A stretch of 64,000 nucleotides of DNA, taken from JAKACA01 sp049510975. GTDB taxonomy: Bacteria; Actinomycetota; Acidimicrobiia; Acidimicrobiales; Bog-793. Position 1 is the first letter of the stretch, and every line of letters starts with the position of its first letter. Under the pieces are notes generated by a model. It had not been told where the DNA came from. It did not search any database and was given only the letters and a program-made list of their open reading frames with translations. Below, piece by piece: positions 8,862-17,275 of this stretch. Where the stretch lies: NCBI GenBank assembly GCA_049510975.1, contig JBEKYM010000004.1:1-64000 (forward strand). Direction: 5' to 3'. The position numbers and the translations under genes were made by a program.

Positions 8862-9517
8862 TGGAGCCAGGCCGGGCCGAGGCGGCGCCTCTCGCCGTGT
8901 TGCAGCGCGTGCGGCGGCCGGCGCCTCGGCCGCGTCCCGGTGAGCGCTGCGATCTGTGCTCGGTGGCGATTCCCGACGAGCATCGCCATGTGGTGGAGCT
9001 CGATTCGAGGAGTCTCAAATGCGCCTGCCAGGCCTGCGCCCTGTTGTTCACAGCTGGCGGCGCCGCCGGCGGGCGCTTCCGGAGTGTTCCGAAGGACGTG
9101 TACAGCCTTCCAGATCTGACGATCACTTCGGCCCAGTGGGACGGCCTGCAGATTCCCGTTGGCGTGGCGTTCTTCTTCACGAACTCCGACACGGGTGCGA
9201 TGTCGGCGTTCTACCCCAGTCCGGCAGGTGCCACCGAGTCTCTGCTGCCGCTCGGGGCATTCGACGAGCTTGCCGACGAGCACCCGGCTCTCGACGAGGT
9301 GCGGAGCGATGTCGAGGCGATCCTCGTGCGACTCGAGGGTGGCATGAGCGAATGTTTCATCGTGCCCATCGACGTCTGCTACGAGCTCGTTGGCCTACTG
9401 CGGCAGTCGTGGCGAGGCTTCGATGGCGGTCAGGAGGCCCACGAACGGCTGGACGAACTGTTCGGGCGTCTCGCGCGGACGGCCCGGCCGATCGCTTCTG
9501 GTGGCCACCGTGGCTGA
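8861..9517 (+). CDS. DUF5947-like protein of hydrogenase operon
   Basis: A 218-residue protein whose ATG overlaps the previous stop (tgatg). Residues about 28-65 contain a metal-site pattern: CDLC, a short HRH, then KCACQACALLF, six Cys/His in all, resembling a rubredoxin-like or Rieske-like centre. The rest has the features I associate with DUF5947: PVGVAFFFTNSDTGAMSAFYPSPAGATES, in shorter pieces FFFTNS and AFYPSPAGATES, and near the C-terminus VPIDVCYELVGLLRQSWRG. Because the NifU-like neighbour has lost CxxC and the enzyme lacks a cytochrome b, this is the best candidate here for a soluble Fe-S electron carrier. That role is an inference. Confidence 0.7.
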   Translation: MEPGRAEAAPLAVLQRVRRPAPRPRPGERCDLCSVAIPDEHRHVVELDSRSLKCACQACALLFTAGGAAGGRFRSVPKDVYSLPDLTITSAQWDGLQIPVGVAFFFTNSDTGAMSAFYPSPAGATESLLPLGAFDELADEHPALDEVRSDVEAILVRLEGGMSECFIVPIDVCYELVGLLRQSWRGFDGGQEAHERLDELFGRLARTARPIASGGHRG

Positions 9518-10148
9518 TCTCGACATCACCGTCGCCGGCGCCGCCGCCGAGCCGTTCGCGGTGGTTCCGACGTTGTCGCTCGATCTGCGCGTCACCGACG
9601 ACGGCGGTTTGCCGATCCAAGCTCTTGCGTTGCGCGCCCAGGTCCGCATCGAGCCCCAGCGACGCAGGTACAGCTCGGCCGAGTCCGAGCGCCTCGTCGA
9701 GATCTTCGGGCAGCCGTCGCAATGGGGCGAGTCGCTCCGCCCCTTTCTCTGGACCCAGGTCGCCACGGTCGTTGGAGCGTTTCGCGGGACGAGCGAGATC
9801 GAGCTGCCGCTGCCGTGCACCTACGACTTCGAGGTGTCGGCGGCTCGCTATCTGCACGGTCTGGACGAGGGCGTGATCCCGCTCGTGCTGATGTTCACGG
9901 GGACCATCTTCCGGACCGGGCCACGGGGGCTGCTCGTCGAGCCCGTGTCGTGGCACACCGAAAGTCGTTATCAGCTGCCGGTATCGGTATGGCGCGACGT
10001 GATGAACCGTTACTTTCCCGGCGGCGGATGGCTCCGATTGCCCCGCGAGACGATCGACGCCCTCGGACGGTTCAAAGCCAGCGAGGCGCTCCCGACCTGG
10101 GAGCAAGCCATCGAGCTGCTGCTCGCCCGCGCCGAGGTCAAGCCATGA
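9510..10148 (+). CDS. DUF6084-like protein of hydrogenase operon
   Basis: A 212-residue protein. GTG at 9510 (or 9501) overlaps the end of the DUF5947-like gene, and neither start shows a clear ribosome site. It reads as a beta-rich domain, starting with a conserved LDITVAGAAAEP strand, a QALALRAQVRIEPQRRRY segment and a CTYDFEVSAARYLHGLDEG motif, ending in a helical region with PTWEQAIELLLA. This matches my memory of DUF6084, found with group 1h hydrogenases. No Cys cluster or membrane segment is seen, and a structural or assembly role is only a guess. Its stop overlaps the next ATG. Confidence 0.65.
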   Translation: MADLDITVAGAAAEPFAVVPTLSLDLRVTDDGGLPIQALALRAQVRIEPQRRRYSSAESERLVEIFGQPSQWGESLRPFLWTQVATVVGAFRGTSEIELPLPCTYDFEVSAARYLHGLDEGVIPLVLMFTGTIFRTGPRGLLVEPVSWHTESRYQLPVSVWRDVMNRYFPGGGWLRLPRETIDALGRFKASEALPTWEQAIELLLARAEVKP

Positions 10149-11608
10149 GGACGGCGGATCTGGAGTCGGCCGGCAGCTTCCATTCGCCCGGAGACCGCTT
10201 TGCAGCTGCCCGGGCTGTGGCAGACGCCGTCTTGTACGAGGGCACTGTCCTTTATCCGTACCGGGCTTCGGCCCGTAAGAACCAGCTGCGCTGGCAGTTC
10301 GGCGTGCTGGCGCCGCGGCCGTTCGCGGAGGCGGAGGGCTCCGAGGCGTGGTCGATGCGGGCGGAATGCATCGTCGAGAGCGGCCGAGTTCCGGCCGAGC
10401 TCGTCGTGCGGGTGCGGTGCCTGCAGCTGCAGGCGCGGGCAGTGGAGGAAGCCCTGGGCAACGGCGCCTATCGGTCCGTGCCGTCGCTCGAGGTGAATGA
10501 TCGGCTGTTCACCTCCTGGGACGAGTCCACCGAGCGGGAGCTCGAGATCGGGCCGCGCCCCCTGGGCCCGACCGACTACGCCAGGCGCGGCTCGGCGGCG
10601 CCGGCCGCGCCTGGCACCGCGCCCGGCATTGCCATCGAGCTGAGCTGCACGGTGTTCGAGCTGAGCGGTGGGAGAGACGTCGAGCTGTTGCTGGACGACG
10701 CCGGCGAGCCCGCCGGCCGGCTCGTGCGGGAACGTTCACCGATACATGGATTGGTCAGGATCTCCGCCGCCGACCTCGGGTTCGGTCTTTGCAAGCTCGT
10801 CGTGCAGGTCGAGAACCTGACCGAGTGGCGCGGGCCCGGAGCTGGGCGCGATGACGTGGTGCGGCGTTCGCTCGTCGGAGTGCACATCCTCATGGCCGTC
10901 GACTCCGGCGCCTTCGTGTCTCTGGTCGATCCGCCGGAGCGCGCCCGCAGGGCCGTGGCCGCCTGCTCCAGCTCCGGCTGCTTTCCCGTCCTCGTCGGGC
11001 CGCCCGGGCGTGAGGATCTCATGCTGGCAGCTCCGATCATCTTGTACGACCACCCCGAGATCGCACCGGAGAGCCCGGGCGACATGTGCGACGCAACCGA
11101 GATCGACGAGATCCTGGCGCTGCGAACGCTCACGCTCACCGAGGAGGAGAAGCGAGAAGCTCGCGCCACTGACCCCCGCTCCGCCGCCATCGTCGATCGC
11201 GTCGACGATTTCCCACCTGAGATCTTCGAGCGCCTGCACGGCGCGATTCGCTCGATCCGACCGGCTCGCTGCGACGGGAGCGCCCCTCCCGACGAGGGCG
11301 TCCCGTGGTGGGATCCCGGAGCCGACGCGTCGGTCGATCCGGAGCACGACCGGGTCGCTGTCGGCCGCCACGACGTCGGGCGGGGGACCCATGTACTCCT
11401 GCACCCTGCGCATGGCGCCGATGCCCAGGACATCTTCCTCGCCGGCCGTTTCGCCACAGTGGCGGCGGTACTTCACGATGTCGACGGCGACGTTCATCTC
11501 GCCGTCACCGTCGATGACGACCCGGCCAACGAGATGCACGAGTGGCAGGGCCGCTACCGGTACTTCCGTCCCGAGGAGGTCGAGGTCGTGGTGGAGACGA
11601 CGTCGTGA
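10145..11608 (+). CDS. Conserved 487-residue protein of the hydrogenase operon, function unknown
   Basis: ATG at 10145 overlaps the previous stop (ATGA). I do not recognise a named domain. It is long, soluble and mostly beta: an N-terminal third (about 20-130) with LYEGTVLYPYRASARKNQ, a central beta region (about 140-300) and a C-terminal part with FPVLVGPPGREDLMLAAP, IILYDHPEIAPESPGDMCDATEIDE and a closing WQGRYRYFRPEEVE. The DHPEIAPESPGD stretch is striking and looks like a binding loop. The gene is bracketed by hydrogenase accessory genes with 4-base overlaps, so it almost certainly serves the hydrogenase. It could be a partner in electron transfer or a scaffold. Confidence 0.6.
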   Translation: MRTADLESAGSFHSPGDRFAAARAVADAVLYEGTVLYPYRASARKNQLRWQFGVLAPRPFAEAEGSEAWSMRAECIVESGRVPAELVVRVRCLQLQARAVEEALGNGAYRSVPSLEVNDRLFTSWDESTERELEIGPRPLGPTDYARRGSAAPAAPGTAPGIAIELSCTVFELSGGRDVELLLDDAGEPAGRLVRERSPIHGLVRISAADLGFGLCKLVVQVENLTEWRGPGAGRDDVVRRSLVGVHILMAVDSGAFVSLVDPPERARRAVAACSSSGCFPVLVGPPGREDLMLAAPIILYDHPEIAPESPGDMCDATEIDEILALRTLTLTEEEKREARATDPRSAAIVDRVDDFPPEIFERLHGAIRSIRPARCDGSAPPDEGVPWWDPGADASVDPEHDRVAVGRHDVGRGTHVLLHPAHGADAQDIFLAGRFATVAAVLHDVDGDVHLAVTVDDDPANEMHEWQGRYRYFRPEEVEVVVETTS

Positions 11609-12144
11609 CGCGCCGGGTGCTCGTGGCCGGCGTCGGCAACATCTTCCTCGGCGACGACGGCTTCGGCGTCGAAGTGGCCAACCGGCTTGCCGGGCAGGCT
11701 CTGCCGGACGGCGTCGAGGTGACGGACTTCGGTATCCGCGGGGTACATCTTGCCTACCAGCTGCTCGACGGCTACGACGCTCTCGTGCTCGTCGATGCGG
11801 TGCAACGGGGCGACGAGCCGGGCACCCTCACGGTCATCGAGCCCGAGCCGCCGGCAGACAGCCGAGGTCGGCCTCCGGCGGTCGATGCGCACGGCATGGA
11901 CCCTGCCAGCGTGCTCGGTATGCTCGCCGGCCTCGGAGGGGAGGTCGAACGGGTGCTCGTCGTCGGCTGCGAAGCCGGGCGGCTCGAAGACGAGATCGGC
12001 CTGTCGGAGCCGGTCGCTGAGGCCGTCCCCCGTGCTGTGCAGCTCGTGATGGATCTCGTCACGCAGACGGCGTCGCAGGGGGCCGAATTCTCGATGAGTG
12101 CGGGGGCTGCCCGCCCGAACGGAAACAAGGAGAAACCAACGTGA
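11605..12144 (+). CDS. hupD: Hydrogenase maturation endopeptidase (HupD/HyaD family)
   Basis: A 179-residue nickel-dependent protease that should trim the C-terminal tail of HhyL after its last metal ligands. GTG at 11605 overlaps the previous stop. Motifs are LVAGVGNIFLGDDGFG at the N-terminus with the conserved Gly-Asn and Asp, then GIRGVHLAYQLLDGYDALVLVDA, and MDPASVLGMLAGLGG with VLVVGCE; these contain the acidic and His nickel ligands of the family. The last 25 residues (after VMDLV) are low-complexity. A ribosome site for the following microgene (aaggaga) lies inside the last codons. Confidence 0.92.
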   Translation: MTRRVLVAGVGNIFLGDDGFGVEVANRLAGQALPDGVEVTDFGIRGVHLAYQLLDGYDALVLVDAVQRGDEPGTLTVIEPEPPADSRGRPPAVDAHGMDPASVLGMLAGLGGEVERVLVVGCEAGRLEDEIGLSEPVAEAVPRAVQLVMDLVTQTASQGAEFSMSAGAARPNGNKEKPT

Positions 12145-12245
12145 TCACCAGGTTTGTCTTTTCCCTGCTGCTTGCTTTCATCGCTTCGCTCGTGGTGCGC
12201 TCGCTCCCCGACATCGCCCGGTACCTGAAGATCCGAGAGATGTGA
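12141..12245 (+). CDS. 34-residue single-span membrane microprotein, DUF6893-like
   Basis: A short GTG-start gene with aaggagaaa at 12127-12135, a good site and spacing. The product begins MITRFVFSLLLAFIASLVV, one hydrophobic helix of about 17 residues, followed by a conserved-looking charged tail RSLPDIARYLKIREM. This is the pattern I recall for DUF6893, a family of about 35 residues found in actinobacterial operons including those for group 1h hydrogenase. It overlaps the hupD stop by 4 bases. With no cytochrome b subunit encoded here, it may anchor or contact the soluble hydrogenase at the membrane (inference). Confidence 0.75.
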   Translation: MITRFVFSLLLAFIASLVVRSLPDIARYLKIREM

Positions 12246-12336
12246 TCGATCGTGCCGCACCGAGGCGGAGGGCGCCTGTCTGCGCCGGGTGTCTCCCGGT
12301 GGCGGGAGCGGGACCGGACGCGATCGTCGTGAAGCC

Positions 12337-12852
12337 GTGAGCCGCTACACGGTCGACCCGGGGCGCACGACGGTGTGGATCGACGCCCGCTCGAGCTTGC
12401 ACCCGATTCATTCGGAGACCCACGGCATGGAGGGGTACTTCGATGGCGAGGTCGACGGCAGTGGTCTTCTCGATGTGACGGCGCCCGTGCAGGCGTCCCT
12501 CGAGCTCGAGCTGGCCAAGATGTCCTCGGGCAACGGGCTCTACGACCGCGAGATGATGCGACGTGTGGACGCCCGCCGCTTCCCGAAGATCACGGCCAAG
12601 CTGCAGTCGATGACCGCCACCGAGACCGACGGGCGCTACTTGGCCGAGGGAGACATCACTTTCAAGGGCGTCACGCAACGGGTGTCCGACGAGGTGACGC
12701 TCTCGGCCCCCGAGGCGGGCACGATCGTGTTCGAGGGCCAGCACGTCTTCAACCTGCCGGATTTTGGCATGGATCCTCCGAAGATCATGATGTTGCGGGT
12801 CTACCCCGACGTCACCATTCGCGTGCGCATCGTTGCCAAGGCGGCTTCCTGA
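12337..12852 (+). CDS. YceI-family lipocalin-like protein
   Basis: A 171-residue stand-alone YceI barrel without signal peptide, so cytoplasmic. It starts SRYTVDPGRTTVWIDARSS, has the central SSGNGLYDREMMRRVDARRFP, then GDITFKGVTQRVSDEVTL and ends LRVYPDVTIRVRIV. GTG at 12337 was chosen because the family start follows directly; an in-frame GTG at 12289 adds low-quality residues. It is a clear paralogue of the C-terminal domain of the PadR fusion at 3946-4998 (shared SSGN-LYD-RRVDARR core). YceI barrels bind polyisoprenoids, so menaquinone or a precursor is a plausible ligand. Its stop overlaps hypA. Confidence 0.88.
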   Translation: MSRYTVDPGRTTVWIDARSSLHPIHSETHGMEGYFDGEVDGSGLLDVTAPVQASLELELAKMSSGNGLYDREMMRRVDARRFPKITAKLQSMTATETDGRYLAEGDITFKGVTQRVSDEVTLSAPEAGTIVFEGQHVFNLPDFGMDPPKIMMLRVYPDVTIRVRIVAKAAS

Positions 12853-13187
12853 TGCACGAGCTCGGCCTGTGTGAGGCCATCCTCGATGCCGTCGAGCGGC
12901 GCGCCGGCGACCGGCCCGTCGCCCGCGTCCGCGTCCGCGTCGGGCAGCTGCACCACGTCCACCCGGAGGCCTTCGAGCAGTCCTTTTCCCTCGTGGCCGC
13001 CGGGAGCGTTGCCGACTCCGCCGCCGCCGAGCTGGTGCTCATCCCCATCATGGGTAGATGCTTGAGCTGCTCGTCCGCGTTCGAGTCCGCCGAGCCCATC
13101 GTCGCCTGCCCCAGTTGTGGGAGCCTCGAGGTGGAGCAGAGCGGTGGCGACGAGCTGACGCTCGAGTCGATCGAGTACCGGTCCTGA
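12852..13187 (+). CDS. hypA: Hydrogenase nickel incorporation protein HypA
   Basis: A 111-residue nickel-binding maturation factor. It begins MHELGLCEAI with the conserved Met-His-Glu nickel site, and carries the zinc-site pairs CLSC (about residues 74-77) and CPSC (about 90-93). HypA normally hands Ni to the large subunit together with the GTPase HypB, but no hypB is found in this window. ATG at 12852 overlaps the YceI stop. hypC follows after a short gap with a gaggagag ribosome site. Confidence 0.94.
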   Translation: MHELGLCEAILDAVERRAGDRPVARVRVRVGQLHHVHPEAFEQSFSLVAAGSVADSAAAELVLIPIMGRCLSCSSAFESAEPIVACPSCGSLEVEQSGGDELTLESIEYRS

Positions 13188-13201
13188 GGAGGAGAGACAA
13201 G

Positions 13202-13474
13202 ATGTGCCTCGGTATTCCAGGTGAGGTGATCGAGATCGTCGATCCAACCCGCCAGCTCGCGAAGGTTGACGTGGCAGGTGTACGGCGGAATATCAACTAC
13301 GGGTTGCTCGAGGACGAGGGCATCGAGCCTGGAGACTGGGTGCTCATCCACGTGGGCTTCGCGATGTCGAAGATCGACGAGGCCGAAGCAGAATTGGCGA
13401 TGTCCGGCCTCAAGATGATGGGTCAGGCGTACGAGGACGAGGTGCGAGCCGTCGTCGACTCTCAGATCGCCTAG
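13202..13474 (+). CDS. hypC: Hydrogenase assembly chaperone HypC
   Basis: A 90-residue chaperone. It begins MCLGIPGEVIEI with the essential Cys2 and has the VGFAMSKIDEAEA motif typical of HypC/HupF. It binds the Fe(CN)2CO group with HypD and delivers it to the large subunit. ATG at 13202 is preceded by gaggagag. A second HypC-type domain is fused to a SIS-like protein on the other strand at 19101-19799, so two distinct HypC modules serve this locus. Confidence 0.95.
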   Translation: MCLGIPGEVIEIVDPTRQLAKVDVAGVRRNINYGLLEDEGIEPGDWVLIHVGFAMSKIDEAEAELAMSGLKMMGQAYEDEVRAVVDSQIA

Positions 13475-13575
13475 AAGGCTGGAGAGCCGCCGGCGGCGCA
13501 GTCGCAGTCGGCGACGTGCGTGCTGCGCGGGCGGTGAGAAGCGAACATTGAAGAGAAAGCGACAAGGGAGGGCAT

Positions 13576-13803
13576 ATGGGCACGATGATCGGATTCCTGC
13601 TGGGTTACTACCTCGGCGTGAAGGCTGGACCGAACGGCTATGAGGAGCTGCAGGCAAGCTGGGCGACGATCACGTCGTCGGCCGAGATGAGGGATCTCGT
13701 CTCCGGTGGCATCTCCGTGGCTCGCGATCTGCTGCGCCAAGGTGGCGCCATCGTCGCCGGACGGCTCGCCGACCCCGACGCGCCCTTGCGGCGGGTCGCT
13801 TAG
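13576..13803 (+). CDS. Small membrane protein of 75 residues
   Basis: An N-terminal hydrophobic segment (GTMIGFLLGYYLGVKAG, residues 2-18) carries a glycine zipper, followed by an amphipathic helical region (about 25-60). ATG at 13576 follows aagggaggg. It lies between hypC and hypD with only 3 bases before hypD, so it is part of the operon. Short proteins of this layout recur in actinobacteria, but I cannot name the family. A membrane anchor for the complex is possible. What is seen is only the single predicted span. Confidence 0.65.
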   Translation: MGTMIGFLLGYYLGVKAGPNGYEELQASWATITSSAEMRDLVSGGISVARDLLRQGGAIVAGRLADPDAPLRRVA

Positions 13804-13806
13804 CTC

Positions 13807-14934
13807 ATGCGCTTCGTCGACGAGTATCGCGATCCCGCCGCGGCACGGGCGCTCGTGTCGCGCATCACCGAGCTCGCCGGCGACGACCATTTCAAGTTCA
13901 TGGAGGTGTGCGGCGGTCACACGCACACCATCTACCGCCACGGGATCGAGCACCTCCTGCCGAACAGTGTCGAGCTCGTGCACGGGCCCGGCTGCCCGGT
14001 TTGCGTCATCCCGATGGGTCGCATCGACGATGCCATCGCCGTGGCATGCGAGCCCGGCGTGATCTTCACGTCGTTCGGCGACATGATGCGGGTCCCGGGC
14101 TCAAAGGGCAACCTTCTCGGGGCCAAGGCGGGCGGCGCCGACGTCCGCTTCGTGTACTCACCGCTCGACGCGTTGCGGGTCGCCGTCGAGAACCCCGACC
14201 GTCAGGTCGTGTTCTTCGCCGTCGGCTTCGAGACGACCGCCCCTTCGACAGCGGTGACGTTGCTCCGCGCTCGCGACGATGCCGTTCGAAACTTCACGGT
14301 CTTCTCGAACCACGTCACGATCGTCCCGCCCATCAAGGCGATTCTCGAGTCCCCGGACCTGCGTCTCGATGGCTTCCTCGGCCCGGGGCACGTCTCGACG
14401 GTCGTGGGCCAGCGTCCCTACCGTTTCGTGCCCGAGGTGTACGGAAAGCCGCTCGTGACGGCGGGTTTCGAGCCGCTCGACATCCTGCAGGCGATCGAGA
14501 TGCTGCTGTTGCAGATCCGGCAGGGGCGCTGTGCCGTCGAGAACCAGTACACGCGCTGTGTGCGCGAGGAGGGCAATGCCCGAGCCCTCGAGATACTGGC
14601 CGAGGTGTTCGAGCTCCGCCCCCACTTCGAGTGGCGCGGGCTCGGGTTCATCTCCCAGAGCGGTCTCAAGCTACGGCCCGAATTCGCCGAGTTCGATGCT
14701 GAGCTCCGCTATACGGTGCCTGGCGTTCGTGTGGCCGACCCGAAGGCCTGCCAGTGCGGAGAAGTGCTGAAGGGCGTCATCAAACCCTGGGAATGCAAGG
14801 TCTTCGGCACTGCCTGCACGCCCGAGACGCCCATCGGCACCTGCATGGTCTCCTCGGAGGGGGCGTGCGCTGCGTACTACAACTTCGGGCGGCTGCACCG
14901 CGAAGTGGCGATCGGCGTCGGAGCGAGGCGCTAA
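13807..14934 (+). CDS. hypD: Hydrogenase formation protein HypD
   Basis: A 375-residue Fe-S protein on which the Fe(CN)2CO moiety is built with HypC and HypE. Recognised motifs are MEVCGGHTHTIYRHG (about 36-50), GPGCPVCV (about 61-68), GFETTAPSTA, GFLGPGHVSTVVG, and the 4Fe-4S ligand region CQCGEVLKG, WECKVFGTACTPETPIGTCMVSSEGAC. The length is standard. It is the last gene of the + strand operon; its TAA overlaps the end of hypF on the opposite strand by 4 bases, so the two operons converge with no intergenic terminator. Confidence 0.96.
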   Translation: MRFVDEYRDPAAARALVSRITELAGDDHFKFMEVCGGHTHTIYRHGIEHLLPNSVELVHGPGCPVCVIPMGRIDDAIAVACEPGVIFTSFGDMMRVPGSKGNLLGAKAGGADVRFVYSPLDALRVAVENPDRQVVFFAVGFETTAPSTAVTLLRARDDAVRNFTVFSNHVTIVPPIKAILESPDLRLDGFLGPGHVSTVVGQRPYRFVPEVYGKPLVTAGFEPLDILQAIEMLLLQIRQGRCAVENQYTRCVREEGNARALEILAEVFELRPHFEWRGLGFISQSGLKLRPEFAEFDAELRYTVPGVRVADPKACQCGEVLKGVIKPWECKVFGTACTPETPIGTCMVSSEGACAAYYNFGRLHREVAIGVGARR

Positions 14935-17273
14935 GCAACGATCTGCCGCGGCGGGCTGCTCGCCGTCGCGGCGATCGCCGCTTGGCCCACGCTGATGCCT
15001 CCGTCGTTCGGCGGCACCCGCTCGTGGACGAGCACCTCGAGGCCGAGCTCGATGAGCTCGCGCTCGACGATTCGCGTGAGACGGGAGTTCTGGAAGACGC
15101 CGCCGCTCAACGCCACGGTGCTGACCCCCCGGTCGGAGGCGAGTCGTGCGGCGAGACGGGCAGCGCCGAAGCCGAGCCCGCTGTGAAAGCCTGCAGCCAC
15201 CAGCGCCGGTGACGTGCCCCGCTCGAGCTCGTCCATCACAGCTCGGATGAGCGGAGCAGGGTCGAGCACCGTCACGGCGTCGCGTCGAGTCAGCTCGACG
15301 GGGTAGGCGTCGGCACGGTCGTCGGAGATGCCTGCGGCGAGGGCCTCGAGCTCGATGGCGGCTTGTCCTTCGTAGCTCACCGTGGTGCGCAACCCGACGA
15401 GAGCGGCAACGGCGTCGAAGAGGCGACCGGCGCTCGTCGTCGATGGTGACGGCCCGCCACCTTCGATGAGGCGCAGGACGGCCGGCCAGCGGTCGTCGAG
15501 TCGAGGCCCGATCCGGGCCGCCTCCGACGGGCCGATGGCGGTGGCGACCCATGCCAAGGCCATTCGCCAGGGCTGTTTGATGGCGGCGGCCCCGCCGGGC
15601 ATGACGACTGGACCGAGGTGGCCGACCCGCTCGAAACCCTCCAGATCGGCCACGAGGAACTCGCCTCCCCACAGCATGCCGTCGGTACCGAGCCCGAGTC
15701 CGTCGAAGGCGATACCGAGCACGCGGTCACTGCGGCCGTGCTCGGCCAAGCAGGACGCCACGTGTGCATGGTGGTGCTGAACGGCCCACGTCTCGAGGCC
15801 GAGCTCGAGGGCCCACTTCGTCGAGAGGTACTCGGGGTGGAGGTCGTGGACGACGACTTCGGGCTCGACTCCGTAGAGGGCGCACAGGTGCCCGGTCGCC
15901 TGCAGGAACGACTGGTACGTGGCGAGGTGCTCGAGGTCCCCGATGTGGTGGCTCGTCACGAGCGTCGAGCCCTTGGCGACCGAGACGGTGTTCTTCAGCT
16001 CGGCGCCGACCGCGAGCACCTGTCGCCGGGCGGATGCCGGCAGTGCAAGCGGTTCGGGGGCATACCCGCGGGAGCGACGCAGCGTCTGGAGCCGTGCCGG
16101 AGTCGACCGGACCACGGAGTCGTCGCAGCGGATGTGAATGGCGCGGTCGTGGGAGAGAACGCCGTCGACGAGCGGCCCAAGGCGCTCGATGGCGTCGTCG
16201 TCGAGATAGGCGATCGGGTCATCGGACAGATTGCCGCTCGTCATCACGAGCGGCCGCCTTGCTCGCCCCATGAGGAGATGGTGCAGGGGCGTGTACGGGA
16301 GCATCAGTCCGAGCTCGGGCAGGCCCGGCGCAACGGCGGACGCCACAGCCGGAGTCCCCGGCGGGCGGAGCACCTCGGCAGCTCGCCGTGGCATGAGGAC
16401 GATCGGTCGCTGCGGCGAGGCGAGGGCGGAAGCGGCGAGGCGGTCGACTTCGCACAGCGACCGCGCCGCTTCGACGTCGGCGACCATGACGGCGAACGGC
16501 TTCTCGTCGCGCGCCTTGCGGCTTCGCAGTCGCGCAACCGCGGCGGCGTTCGTGGCGTCCGTTGCGAGGTGGTAGCCCCCGAGTCCTTTGATTGCAAGGA
16601 GATCTCCTGCCAGGAGACCCTCGACGGCAAGGGCGAGAGCGTTGTCCGACTCTGCCAGCACCGTGCCGTCGGTGCGACGGAAGGACAGTCGTGGCCCGCA
16701 ATCCGGGCAGGAATTGGGCTGGGCATGGAATCGACGGTCGGCCGGGTTGTCGTATTCCTCCTGGCAGGCGACGCACATGACGAATCCCGCCATCGTCGTC
16801 GCCGGCCGGTCGTAGGGAACCGAGAGAACGATCGTGTAACGAGGCCCGCAGTTGGTGCAGTTCGTGAAGGGGTACTCGAATCGGCGGTCTGCCGGATCGT
16901 CGACCTCTGCGAGGCAGTCGGCACAGGCGGCCGTATCGACGCTGACTGGCGCTGCCGGCGAGCCGCGTGACGAGCTCTCGAGGATCCGGAACCCGTCGGG
17001 GTGACCGGCAGGCACCAGCTCGGTGGCGTCGATGTCCACGACGCGGGCGAGTGGCGGTGGCCGTTCGCGCAGTAGCTCGCAGAGCCGGGCGACAGCGTCC
17101 GGGCGCCCTTCCACCTCGATGAGCACGCCGGCGGAGTCGTTACACACGAAACCGGACAGCCCGAGCTCCACCGCCTCTCGGTATACGAACGGCCGAAACC
17201 CGACGCCCTGCACAGTGCCAGTCACCCGCACCCGTTGCCGTTGCACCGCCGTCGAGGCGCCGGCTCCGCCCAT
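14931..17273 (-). CDS. hypF: Carbamoyltransferase HypF
   Basis: A 780-residue enzyme that converts carbamoyl phosphate into the cyanide ligand precursor. Domains: acylphosphatase (about 10-95, VQGVGFRPFVY), two zinc fingers (about 110-185, with CADC, CTNCGPRY, CVACQEEY, CPDCGPRL), a YrdC-like domain (about 200-390, KGLGGYHLATDA) and a Kae1-like C-terminal domain with HHHAHVASCLAEHG. ATG at 17273 is two bases after the hypE stop, so it is translationally close-coupled; a TTG at 17279 is the alternative. It is the last gene of the - strand operon. Confidence 0.95.
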   Translation of the reverse strand: MGGAGASTAVQRQRVRVTGTVQGVGFRPFVYREAVELGLSGFVCNDSAGVLIEVEGRPDAVARLCELLRERPPPLARVVDIDATELVPAGHPDGFRILESSSRGSPAAPVSVDTAACADCLAEVDDPADRRFEYPFTNCTNCGPRYTIVLSVPYDRPATTMAGFVMCVACQEEYDNPADRRFHAQPNSCPDCGPRLSFRRTDGTVLAESDNALALAVEGLLAGDLLAIKGLGGYHLATDATNAAAVARLRSRKARDEKPFAVMVADVEAARSLCEVDRLAASALASPQRPIVLMPRRAAEVLRPPGTPAVASAVAPGLPELGLMLPYTPLHHLLMGRARRPLVMTSGNLSDDPIAYLDDDAIERLGPLVDGVLSHDRAIHIRCDDSVVRSTPARLQTLRRSRGYAPEPLALPASARRQVLAVGAELKNTVSVAKGSTLVTSHHIGDLEHLATYQSFLQATGHLCALYGVEPEVVVHDLHPEYLSTKWALELGLETWAVQHHHAHVASCLAEHGRSDRVLGIAFDGLGLGTDGMLWGGEFLVADLEGFERVGHLGPVVMPGGAAAIKQPWRMALAWVATAIGPSEAARIGPRLDDRWPAVLRLIEGGGPSPSTTSAGRLFDAVAALVGLRTTVSYEGQAAIELEALAAGISDDRADAYPVELTRRDAVTVLDPAPLIRAVMDELERGTSPALVAAGFHSGLGFGAARLAARLASDRGVSTVALSGGVFQNSRLTRIVERELIELGLEVLVHERVPPNDGGISVGQAAIAATASSPPRQIVA

Positions 17274-17275
17274 GC

